From the NCBI GenBank assembly GCA_012798695.1, contig JAAZMR010000127.1, forward strand, positions 1-49,182: a DNA stretch of 49,182 bases. Direction: 5' to 3'. This document shows, one piece after another, positions 42,639 through 49,182 of the stretch. The notes beneath the pieces were generated by a model. The model was not told where the DNA came from. It worked only from the letters and a program-made list of their open reading frames with translations, and searched no databases. Source of the stretch: Bacillota bacterium (GTDB taxonomy: Bacteria; Bacillota; Limnochordia; DTU087). Both the position numbers and the translations under genes were made by a program. The stretch's first letter is position 1. The number at the start of each line of letters is the position of its first letter.

Positions 42639-43541
42639 TTGAAAAAGACCAAGATTGCCTTAATCGCTATAATGATTGTGCTTGCTTTTTCGACTTTGAT
42701 CTATGCTGCTGAGCAAGGATTGACGGTCACCGATCAGGTGGGTAGAACCGTGAACCTTGAGACAATACCGGTTCGCATTGTCTCCTTGGCCCCTGGCAAT
42801 ACTGAGATTCTCTATGCTTTGGGCTTGGCAGACCATATTGTCGGGGTATCCTCTTACTGTGATTATCCCCCAGCAGCCCTTGGTAAGGCGAAAACCGGTG
42901 GGTTTTCGGAAGTCAGCATAGAGAGCGTAGTGGCTCTAGAGCCAGATGTAGTTTTTGCTACAGGTGGAGTACAGGATGAGGTAGCTAAGCAACTCACTCA
43001 GTTGGGAGTAAAGGTGGTTGTCCTCGATGCTTGCAGCCTTGCTGACGTGTTGGCCGCGATCAAGTTAGTGGGAGTGGTCACTGGCCGCACAGAGGCAGCC
43101 GAGAAGATAGTATTACAGCTACAAGAGCACATTAGAGCGATCAAAGCAGTAGTTCAACCATGGGCTAAGGATACACCGCGCAAAGTATTTTATGAAGTAT
43201 GGTATGACCCACCGATTAGTGTCGGCCCCGGTTCGTTTATACATGACCTGATTGAGATGGCCGGTGGCATCAATCTCATGGCGGACAGTGGCAACCCCTA
43301 TCCTGTAGCAAATCTGGAGGAGATCATTGATGCAGATCCAGATGTGATTATCTATGCTCATGGTGCCATGTCCACGGCTCAGGTTGCAGAAAGAGATGGT
43401 TGGCGGCAGATGGAGGCAGTACGCACAGGACGTATAGTACAGATAGAAGATGAGAATATCCTGGTCCGCCCCGGCCCTCGCATAGTTGACGGCCTAGAGG
43501 CTTTGGCAAAGGCCATTTATCCGGAGGCATTCACTCAATGA
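42639..43541 (+). CDS. Second BtuF-like substrate-binding protein
   Basis: This 300-aa protein has a signal peptide (KKTKIALIAIMIVLAFSTLIYAA) and the PF01497 fold: RIVSLAPGNTEILYALGL, VGVSSYCDYPPAA, LEPDVVFATG. It is a paralogue of the first BtuF at similar length. No lipobox cysteine is present. The start is a TTG (42639) because it gives the basic N terminus of the signal peptide; the linear distance from AGGAG is 18 bases, bridged by the hairpin. It may bind a different corrinoid such as cobinamide. Its stop overlaps the cobU start (ATGA). Confidence 0.88.
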   Translation: MKKTKIALIAIMIVLAFSTLIYAAEQGLTVTDQVGRTVNLETIPVRIVSLAPGNTEILYALGLADHIVGVSSYCDYPPAALGKAKTGGFSEVSIESVVALEPDVVFATGGVQDEVAKQLTQLGVKVVVLDACSLADVLAAIKLVGVVTGRTEAAEKIVLQLQEHIRAIKAVVQPWAKDTPRKVFYEVWYDPPISVGPGSFIHDLIEMAGGINLMADSGNPYPVANLEEIIDADPDVIIYAHGAMSTAQVAERDGWRQMEAVRTGRIVQIEDENILVRPGPRIVDGLEALAKAIYPEAFTQ

Positions 43542-44119
43542 ACTCACATCAACTGATTCTTGTTACCGGTGGTGTGCGTAGTGGCAAGAGCCGTCTAGCC
43601 GAGGCTATGGCACTGGCAATAGGTGGTCCTGCAGCCTATATTGCTACCAGCAGGATAGAAGATGAAGAAATGTTGGAACGGGTCAGCAGGCACCAGGAGA
43701 GACGGCCCGCAGATTGGGTTACCATTGACGCCCCGTGGGATCTCGCCGAAGCTCTGCGGAAGCTGCCTGCAGGCACTCGAACAGTGATTATTGACTGCCT
43801 GGGGGTCTTTGTCAGCAACCTTCTGCTTAAATATGCTGGCAGCAATGACCCCACACAGCTGGAAGTAGAGAAACAGGTCCTGGATACTGTCTCATCATTT
43901 TTGCAGGCTCAAGCGGCAGCATCGGTGACGACCATTGTGGTGACCAATGAAACGGGTTTGGGGGTTGTTCCACCTTCTGCCCTAGGGCGGGCCTTCCGTG
44001 ACTATCTGGGCTGGGCTAATCAGATGGTGGCTGCGGCAGCTGACCGGGTGTATTTGGTGGTAGCGGGTATTCCACTACTGATCAAAAATGGCCAAGAGTC
44101 GGCTCTACCGCTCGTCTAG
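43538..44119 (+). CDS. cobU: Adenosylcobinamide kinase/guanylyltransferase
   Basis: This 193-aa enzyme phosphorylates adenosylcobinamide and adds GMP. It has the P-loop TGGVRSGKSRLAE, ATSRIEDEEMLERVSRHQERRP with the catalytic His, IDCLGVFVSNLL and VTNETGLGVVPPSALGR. Translation is coupled to the second btuF. Together with cbiB and cobS it builds the nucleotide loop of cobalamin. Confidence 0.95.
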   Translation: MNSHQLILVTGGVRSGKSRLAEAMALAIGGPAAYIATSRIEDEEMLERVSRHQERRPADWVTIDAPWDLAEALRKLPAGTRTVIIDCLGVFVSNLLLKYAGSNDPTQLEVEKQVLDTVSSFLQAQAAASVTTIVVTNETGLGVVPPSALGRAFRDYLGWANQMVAAAADRVYLVVAGIPLLIKNGQESALPLV

Positions 44120-44189
44120 CTTAGGCTGTTTCAATAAGGGATAAGAGCTGCTCTTCTGGAGTCGTTCATTACCGGGGGGAATTAGATTG

Positions 44190-45092
44190 ATGGTTAGTTT
44201 GCAGGGCAAATGCCTGATGGTCCAAGGTGTAGCATCCGGTGTGGGCAAGAGCCTGCTGGCTGCTGCCTTGTGCCGGATCTTGGTCCAAGATGGATTGCGG
44301 GTAGCACCTTTCAAGGCATGGAACATGGCGCTTAACTCCTATATCACAGCTGATGGTCGAGAGATTGGTTGGGCTCAGGGGATCCAGGCTGAGGCCGCCG
44401 GGATCCTCGCCACCGGTCACATGAATCCTTTCCTCCTTAAACCGTGTGGCAGGGGCCGAACTCAGATCATCATCAGTGGGAAGCCTGAGCAAGGTGGTTA
44501 TTCGGAAGATATCGAGGGCCTACTACCAGACGGGCCTTGGCCGGTGATCACCCAGTCACTGGACCACTTACGACAGCGATATGATGTGATCATCATTGAA
44601 GGCGCGGGCAGCCCTGCAGAAATAAACCTGAAGGATAGGGACTTGGCCAACATGGGTGTAGCCCGTTTGGCTGGAGCCCCTGTCCTTCTGATAGCTGATA
44701 TCGATCAGGGCGGTGCTCTTGCTGCCTTGGTCGGAACCTGTGAGCTGCTGGATACAGTAGAAAACCAGCATATTGCTGGTTTTGTGATCAATAAGTTCCG
44801 GGGTGATTTTGACATCTTGGTACCTGGGCTTGAAGCGATCGAGGCAATGACAGGCAAGCCTATTTTGGGAGTCATTCCATATGTACCAGGCCTATCCTTG
44901 GGAGAAGAGGACTCCATGGGGTTACCCGAGATGAGTACAGCTAGGACGGCACAGCCATTACTTCAACCAGATCAGAGGTCTGATCTACTAGACGCTGAAG
45001 AGCGGGACGAACACTTAGATAGATGGGCCGCGGCTGTACGAGCTAGCTTAGATATGGATCAGATATACCAGCTGCTAGAAAGAGGTATCTGA
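44190..45092 (+). CDS. Short CobQ-like amidoligase lacking the glutaminase domain (copy 1)
   Basis: This 300-aa protein matches the N-terminal ATP-binding half of cobyric acid synthase. It has LMVQGVASGVGKSLLAAALCRI, APFKAWNMALNSYITADGRE, IIIEGAGSPAEINLKDRDLANMG, LIADIDQGGALAALVGT and NKFRGDFDILVPGL. After the IPYVPGLSL segment about 220 residues of GATase domain expected in CobQ (about 500 aa) are missing. The last 30 residues (DRWAAAVRASLDMDQIYQLL) look like the CobQ C-terminal helix. The canonical FKSQNM is FKAWNM here. ATG at 44190 follows GGGGGG. Amidation from free ammonia, or with a separate glutaminase, are both possible. Confidence 0.85.
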   Translation: MVSLQGKCLMVQGVASGVGKSLLAAALCRILVQDGLRVAPFKAWNMALNSYITADGREIGWAQGIQAEAAGILATGHMNPFLLKPCGRGRTQIIISGKPEQGGYSEDIEGLLPDGPWPVITQSLDHLRQRYDVIIIEGAGSPAEINLKDRDLANMGVARLAGAPVLLIADIDQGGALAALVGTCELLDTVENQHIAGFVINKFRGDFDILVPGLEAIEAMTGKPILGVIPYVPGLSLGEEDSMGLPEMSTARTAQPLLQPDQRSDLLDAEERDEHLDRWAAAVRASLDMDQIYQLLERGI

Positions 45093-45102
45093 GGAGGAAA
45101 AG

Positions 45103-45966
45103 ATGACTCCTATGGGACGGACTTTGATGGTTCAAGGATGTGCATCTAGTGTAGGGAAGAGCCTGATTACGGCTGCTCTTTGCCGGATTCTGGCCCAAGA
45201 TGGTTGGCAGGTGGCTCCCTTCAAGGCTCAGAATATGGGTTCAAGATCTCTTACCGTGGGAGGAAAGGAGATCAGCGCCGTTCAGGCTATGCAAGCTCAG
45301 GCCGCGGGAGTGCCTCCCTGTCCGGAGATGAACCCGATACTGCAAAAACCCATCACCGATACTGTAGCCGAAGTGATTGTTATGGGCGAATCTATAGGGA
45401 AGCTGTCAGTCAAAGAATACTTTCATTTCAAGCGAACCCAAGGCAAGGCCATCGTGGCCGACGCATTACAGCGATTAAGGCGACGGTTTGACATTATCAT
45501 GCTTGAGGGTGGCGGCAGTCCGGCTGAAATCAATTTGAGGGAGCATGATCTAGTGAATATGGGTGCTGCAAATCTAGCCGATGCACCTGTGCTTCTAGTT
45601 GGTGATATTGATCGGGGCGGAGTGTTTGCCTATATTACTGGTACCATGTTGTTGCTCACTACAGAGGAGAGAAACCGGATTAAAGCAGTAGTGATCAACA
45701 AGTTTAGGGGTGAGATTTCCTTACTGGAACCGGGGCTTTTGATGTTGGAGGAAAAGATCAGACGGCCGATTTTAGGGGTTATTCCTCATATAAGTGATCT
45801 TTGCCTGCCTCAAGCAGAGGAATTGCATGTCACTAATGGGGGCCAAATCAAGTCCACAGAAGCATCTTATCAGGACACATATGATCGACTGGCCCAGATC
45901 GTAAGAGAATCTATTTCTATGGATTTACTATATGAAATAGTCGGTTTGCCATCGGGCCGAACATGA
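45103..45966 (+). CDS. Short CobQ-like amidoligase lacking the glutaminase domain (copy 2)
   Basis: This 287-aa paralogue of the preceding gene starts 10 bases after it behind AGGAGG. It has LMVQGCASSVGKSLITAALCRI, APFKAQNMGSRSLTVGGKE, IMLEGGGSPAEINLREHDLVNMG, LVGDIDRGGVFAYITGT and NKFRGEISLLEPGL. The C-terminal tail is YDRLAQIVRESISMDLLYEIV, again a CobQ-type terminal helix without the GATase domain. This copy keeps the KEYFHFK region lost in copy 1 but has lost the ALNS motif that copy 1 keeps. The two may form a heteromer. Product and substrate are inferred only. Confidence 0.85.
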   Translation: MTPMGRTLMVQGCASSVGKSLITAALCRILAQDGWQVAPFKAQNMGSRSLTVGGKEISAVQAMQAQAAGVPPCPEMNPILQKPITDTVAEVIVMGESIGKLSVKEYFHFKRTQGKAIVADALQRLRRRFDIIMLEGGGSPAEINLREHDLVNMGAANLADAPVLLVGDIDRGGVFAYITGTMLLLTTEERNRIKAVVINKFRGEISLLEPGLLMLEEKIRRPILGVIPHISDLCLPQAEELHVTNGGQIKSTEASYQDTYDRLAQIVRESISMDLLYEIVGLPSGRT

Positions 45967-46030
45967 TGTTCTGAAAATCTCAAAGTGAGAGGTAACCCCG
46001 AAGGTTGCGGTCTTAGCTGGGGATACGGGA

Positions 46031-46996
46031 GTGTGGGATGTGTTGATACCAGGCCAACCTATGCAAGCAGTAATGGCCTTCGTTGTTGACCTTTTATTTG
46101 GGGATCCGAGTTTTGTGACCCATCCGGTAATTTTAATGGGTAAGTTGATCAGTTGGGGCGAAGGTTTTCTCTGGCATGACGACCAGGATGCTCAAGGGCA
46201 AAAATTGGCCGGAACCCTACTGGTTCTAGGGGTTGTCGGTATTGCGTTTGGGGTAGGGTATGCTTTATTGCTGATGGCTGCCCATATCCACGGGGTGCTG
46301 GCACATTTGCTTTCTATCTGGCTGATTTCTACCACCATTGCTGCTAAAGGGCTCTGGACAGAGGCTGGCCAGATTCAACACTGGCTTCAACAAGATAATC
46401 TAGCAGAAGCGCGCAAAGCAGTGGGCAGAATTGTCGGACGAGATACCGCCCAGCTCGATACAGCCGGTGTGATTCGGGCGACCGTAGAGTCAGTGGCTGA
46501 GAATACGGTCGATGCGGTTATCGCACCACTGTTCTATGCCCTGTTGGCGGGAGCCCCACTGGCCCTGGCCTACCGCGCGGTCAATACTCTGGACTCTATG
46601 GTTGGATATAAGAATGAGCGGTACCGGGATTTTGGCTGGGCGGCAGCCCGGGTAGATGATATTGTCAACTACATTCCTGCCCGCCTGACTGGATTATTGA
46701 TGACCGTTAGCGCAGCTTTTTTGAGTCTGGATGCTAAAAACTGCTGGTTAATCCTTTGCCGCGATAGCAGCAAGCACCCTAGTCCCAACTCAGGACTACC
46801 GGAAGCTGCGGTGGCGGGGGCGCTGCAAATACAGCTTGGGGGGGAAAGCAGCTATCAGGGAACAGTGTCTTTCCGGCCTTACTTAGGCAACCCAGGTAAC
46901 GCGCTCATCCCCAACCATATCAATCAAACTCGCTGGTTAATGGTGATGAGCGGCATTTTGGCAATCCTGGCTGGATCGATCATCTGGGTCGTTTAG
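46031..46996 (+). CDS. cbiB: Adenosylcobinamide-phosphate synthase
   Basis: This 321-aa membrane protein joins adenosylcobyric acid to aminopropanol phosphate. It shows VVDLLFGDPSFVTHPVILMGK, ATVESVAENTVDAVIAPLFY, NTLDSMVGYKNERYRDFGWAAARVDD and several membrane helices. The start is GTG 46031 after GGGGATACGGGA, a weak ribosome site. Cobyric acid, the product expected from CobQ, is its substrate, which ties it to the genes upstream. Confidence 0.92.
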   Translation: MWDVLIPGQPMQAVMAFVVDLLFGDPSFVTHPVILMGKLISWGEGFLWHDDQDAQGQKLAGTLLVLGVVGIAFGVGYALLLMAAHIHGVLAHLLSIWLISTTIAAKGLWTEAGQIQHWLQQDNLAEARKAVGRIVGRDTAQLDTAGVIRATVESVAENTVDAVIAPLFYALLAGAPLALAYRAVNTLDSMVGYKNERYRDFGWAAARVDDIVNYIPARLTGLLMTVSAAFLSLDAKNCWLILCRDSSKHPSPNSGLPEAAVAGALQIQLGGESSYQGTVSFRPYLGNPGNALIPNHINQTRWLMVMSGILAILAGSIIWVV

Positions 46997-47095
46997 GGTG
47001 AATCTGGGACACACGCATATTGAAGCCGACGGCTTTTGGGTTGGAAGTGTGGTATCCCAGTCAAATACTGCTCTAGGTTTTGGGAGGAGAGGCAC

Positions 47096-47638
47096 GTGGC
47101 GGTGGCAAATAGGCATTTGGATTTGGGGCTTGTGCAAGTATATACAGGTAATGGTAAGGGGAAGACTACAGCAGCTTTGGGACAGGCCCTACGGGCCATC
47201 GGGCGTGGGTTGACAGTCTATATGGCACAGTTTATCAAAGGTCAAGAAACGGGGGAGCTCCTAGCCGTAGAGCGATTGGCCCCGGACTTTACCATTCGCC
47301 AATTTGGTTCCGGTAAGTTCATCGTACAGCGGGAACCCAGCCAAGATGAGCGAGATCTGGCCAGAACCGGTTGGTTGGAGATTGTCAAAGTGGTTGATGA
47401 TGGTCAACATGACATTGTTATTCTAGATGAGATCAGCCATGCCATCCGAGTAGGCCTGATTGAGCTCGAACAGGTCTTGCAGCTAATTGCCCAGCGCCCT
47501 CGAGGTGTGGAGATCATCCTTACAGGGCGCAGTATGCCCAGAGAATTGCTGGAGGCAGCCGATCTTGTGACTGATATGGTGGCGATAAAACACCCCTACG
47601 ACCAAGGTATACAGGTACGAAAGGGGATTGAGTTTTGA
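47096..47638 (+). CDS. cobO: Cob(I)yrinic acid a,c-diamide adenosyltransferase
   Basis: This 180-aa CobO/BtuR-type protein adenosylates Co(I) corrinoids using ATP. It has the P-loop VYTGNGKGKTTAALG, YMAQFIKGQETGEL, VILDEISHAI and ILTGRSMPRELLEAADLVTDM. The GTG at 47096 follows GGGAGGAGAGG. The frame is open upstream, but residues before the GTG are unlike the family. It overlaps cobS at the stop (TTGA). Confidence 0.94.
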   Translation: MAVANRHLDLGLVQVYTGNGKGKTTAALGQALRAIGRGLTVYMAQFIKGQETGELLAVERLAPDFTIRQFGSGKFIVQREPSQDERDLARTGWLEIVKVVDDGQHDIVILDEISHAIRVGLIELEQVLQLIAQRPRGVEIILTGRSMPRELLEAADLVTDMVAIKHPYDQGIQVRKGIEF

Positions 47639-48390
47639 CCATGGAGTTTATTTGGGCATTGCAGTTCCTCACACGGTTGCCGGTATTTACCCGAGCTCAG
47701 CGAGAGACCACCGCTGAGGATCTAGCTCGCTGTATGGCCGCTTTCCCGCTAGTAGGAGCTTTTCTTGGGTTAATATTGGTGGGTACCCATTGGGTAACAG
47801 CTCAGGTTTTCCCTTCAACCGTATCGGCAGTGCTGCTGATCGCAACACTGGTACTTCTCACTGGCAATTTGCACTGGGATGGCTGGATGGATACTGCCGA
47901 TGGTTTACTGTCCGGGCATAGCGGGGAGCGAGCTCTAGACATCATGAAAGACAGTCGGGTTGGCGCTAACGCAGTGATCTGGGGCTGCCTGGGACTGCTG
48001 ACTGAGTATGTTCTACTCAATCGCCTACTAGCCTTGCCCACTTTTGAGAAGAATGCCTGGCTGGTAGCGATCTTGGCTTGGAGTCGATGGAATGCTGTTA
48101 TCGGTACATATATATTTCCCTACGCTAGGAAGACAGGAGGCACGGCTAAGGCCTTTACAGCTGGGATTTCTGCTAGAGAAGTGACTATCTCAACCGTGAT
48201 CGCTATGGCAGTCAGTCTGCCGGTTCTGGGATGGAAGACTCTAGAATTGTTGGGTGGCAATCTGATCATAGTACTGGCCTTGGGTAAGGTGGCAGAAAGG
48301 CGCCTAGGAGGCGTCACTGGTGACGTATTAGGTGCTGTGATCATAGCCGGTGAACTCATCGGCTTACTCATCGGTGGAGGGTGGCTGTGA
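47635..48390 (+). CDS. cobS: Adenosylcobinamide-GDP ribazoletransferase
   Basis: This 251-aa membrane enzyme joins adenosylcobinamide-GDP to alpha-ribazole phosphate, the last step of cobalamin assembly. It contains ALQFLTRLPVFTR, LHWDGWMDTADGLLSGHSGERAL, IMKDSRVGANAVIWG and membrane helices. The start is TTG 47635, coupled to the cobO stop, or ATG 47641. CobT, which makes the ribazole phosphate, is not in the window. Confidence 0.94.
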   Translation: MTMEFIWALQFLTRLPVFTRAQRETTAEDLARCMAAFPLVGAFLGLILVGTHWVTAQVFPSTVSAVLLIATLVLLTGNLHWDGWMDTADGLLSGHSGERALDIMKDSRVGANAVIWGCLGLLTEYVLLNRLLALPTFEKNAWLVAILAWSRWNAVIGTYIFPYARKTGGTAKAFTAGISAREVTISTVIAMAVSLPVLGWKTLELLGGNLIIVLALGKVAERRLGGVTGDVLGAVIIAGELIGLLIGGGWL

Positions 48391-49182
48391 CATTTGAGCA
48401 GACTGTCATACCGAAGCGGGGGACTGCTTGGGCACCCGGAGCGTGTGGCGAATTGGTAGAGGGGCTCATAGGGGACCAGGCCTTCCTGGTTAGCTGCCCC
48501 ATTAATCTATATAGCAAAGCTAAGGTATGTCTTTATCCGTCGGGGCACGGGCAGGGGACTCAATTCCAGAATAGCGACACTCGCTGGCCTAAAGCCCGCC
48601 AGGCGATTGCAGCGGCTCTCGAGGCCTGGGAGGAAGATGCTTGGGCAGTGGATTTGGAGATTGAATCATCCATCCCTCTTGGGAAGGGAATGGGCAGCAG
48701 TACGGCGGATATCGGGGCGGCTCTAGCGGCCACTGCTTTGGCCTTAGGGCGGGTCCCCAATCCAGTGGAAATTACTCAGTTTGCTGTTAGGACTGAACCT
48801 ACCGATAGTACTATTTTCCCGGAGCTGACTATCGTTGACCACATACAGGGCAGTATACTTAGCGGTATAGGCAAACCACCTCCTTTACAGGTAATGGTCT
48901 TCGATTGGGGAGGCGAGATCAGCTCCGATAATTGGTACCAGGACAATTCCCCATTCCTACCAATAGTAAGAGAGCAAGGCCCCCTCATCGCACGGGCTCT
49001 GGAGATGATCCGACAAGGAGTGAGGTGGGGAGACGGAAATATGATCGCGCAAGGGGCTACTCTCAGTGCTTTGCTGCATCAAGCGATTTTGCATAAGCAG
49101 GAACTAGGCAGTGTGGCCAGATATGCACGTGAGCAGGGTGCTTATGGAGTGACCATAGCGCATAGTGGCACAGTGGCAGGAA
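48387..49182 (+). CDS. pduX: PduX-like L-threonine kinase (GHMP kinase), partial
   Basis: The first 265 residues run to the window end without a stop. The protein has the N-terminal APGACGELVEGLIGDQAFLV and the GHMP phosphate loop SSIPLGKGMGSSTADIGAAL. PduX makes L-threonine phosphate, which CobD decarboxylates to the aminopropanol phosphate used by CbiB. The GTG overlaps the cobS stop (GTGA). A CobD-type decarboxylase is expected downstream. Confidence 0.87.
   Translation, partial: MTFEQTVIPKRGTAWAPGACGELVEGLIGDQAFLVSCPINLYSKAKVCLYPSGHGQGTQFQNSDTRWPKARQAIAAALEAWEEDAWAVDLEIESSIPLGKGMGSSTADIGAALAATALALGRVPNPVEITQFAVRTEPTDSTIFPELTIVDHIQGSILSGIGKPPPLQVMVFDWGGEISSDNWYQDNSPFLPIVREQGPLIARALEMIRQGVRWGDGNMIAQGATLSALLHQAILHKQELGSVARYAREQGAYGVTIAHSGTVAG

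Noticed and set aside
46998-47213. 71-codon frame between cbiB and cobO
   Set aside because: It overlaps the start of cobO in another frame, and its second half is the shifted reading of the cobO P-loop.
1-49182. CRISPR arrays, insertion sequences, prophage genes or toxin-antitoxin pairs
   Set aside because: I looked for regularly spaced repeats, transposase motifs and phage genes and found none; the window is ordinary chromosome apart from the points listed.

Overview
The window looks like a chromosomal segment of an anaerobic, spore-forming member of the Firmicutes (clostridial grade). The left part closely follows the Bacillus subtilis order rrnA - csfB(gin) - yaaO - tmk - yaaQ - yaaR - holB - yaaT - yazA - rsmI - abrB - metS - tatD. 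A sigma-G inhibitor (Gin) and AbrB with Spo0A-box-like sites point to sporulation. T-box and cobalamin riboswitches and near-consensus sigma-A promoters fit Firmicutes. Two substrate-binding proteins have Sec-type signal peptides but no lipobox cysteine, which hints at a diderm lineage. That hint is an inference. I cannot name the genus.

Layout. 1-2500: 3' end of a 5S rRNA, tRNA-Asn, a GDT1-type cation exporter, and an HTH-TPR regulator divergent from an orphan 86-aa ORF. 2.8-15.1 kb: the gin-to-tatD block, with an R3H-type AAA ATPase inserted before tmk, yabA and the yabB methyltransferase missing, and a metallo-beta-lactamase gene between abrB and the T-box-controlled metS. 15.2-21.3 kb (minus strand): a nadB-nadC-nadA-niaR operon followed by a GntR regulator and a pair of half-size chromate transporters. 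21.4-28.3 kb: unlinked genes (methyltransferase, MscS, DUF421, COG2509 flavoprotein, DedA, sugar isomerase) with four tRNA genes.

28.5-37.8 kb is an energy and C1 block. An NfnAB-like flavoprotein pair, FolD, a RACo-type corrinoid activator and a corrinoid protein form one likely operon closed by a terminator. It is followed by an acyl-CoA dehydrogenase with EtfB and a ferredoxin-fused EtfA. A membrane protein with a solute-binding-protein-like tail (minus strand) and nfo separate this from the last block.

40.3-49.2 kb is a cobalamin salvage/assembly operon under a B12 riboswitch: btuF, btuD, a second btuF, cobU, two tandem short CobQ-like genes, cbiB, cobO, cobS and the start of a PduX-like kinase. 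The corrinoid protein and RACo upstream are plausible consumers of the cofactor. The most unusual feature is the tandem CobQ pair. Both keep the ATP-binding amidoligase domain and a CobQ-like C-terminal helix, but both lack the glutaminase domain. No BtuC permease is present although two binding proteins and an ATPase are.
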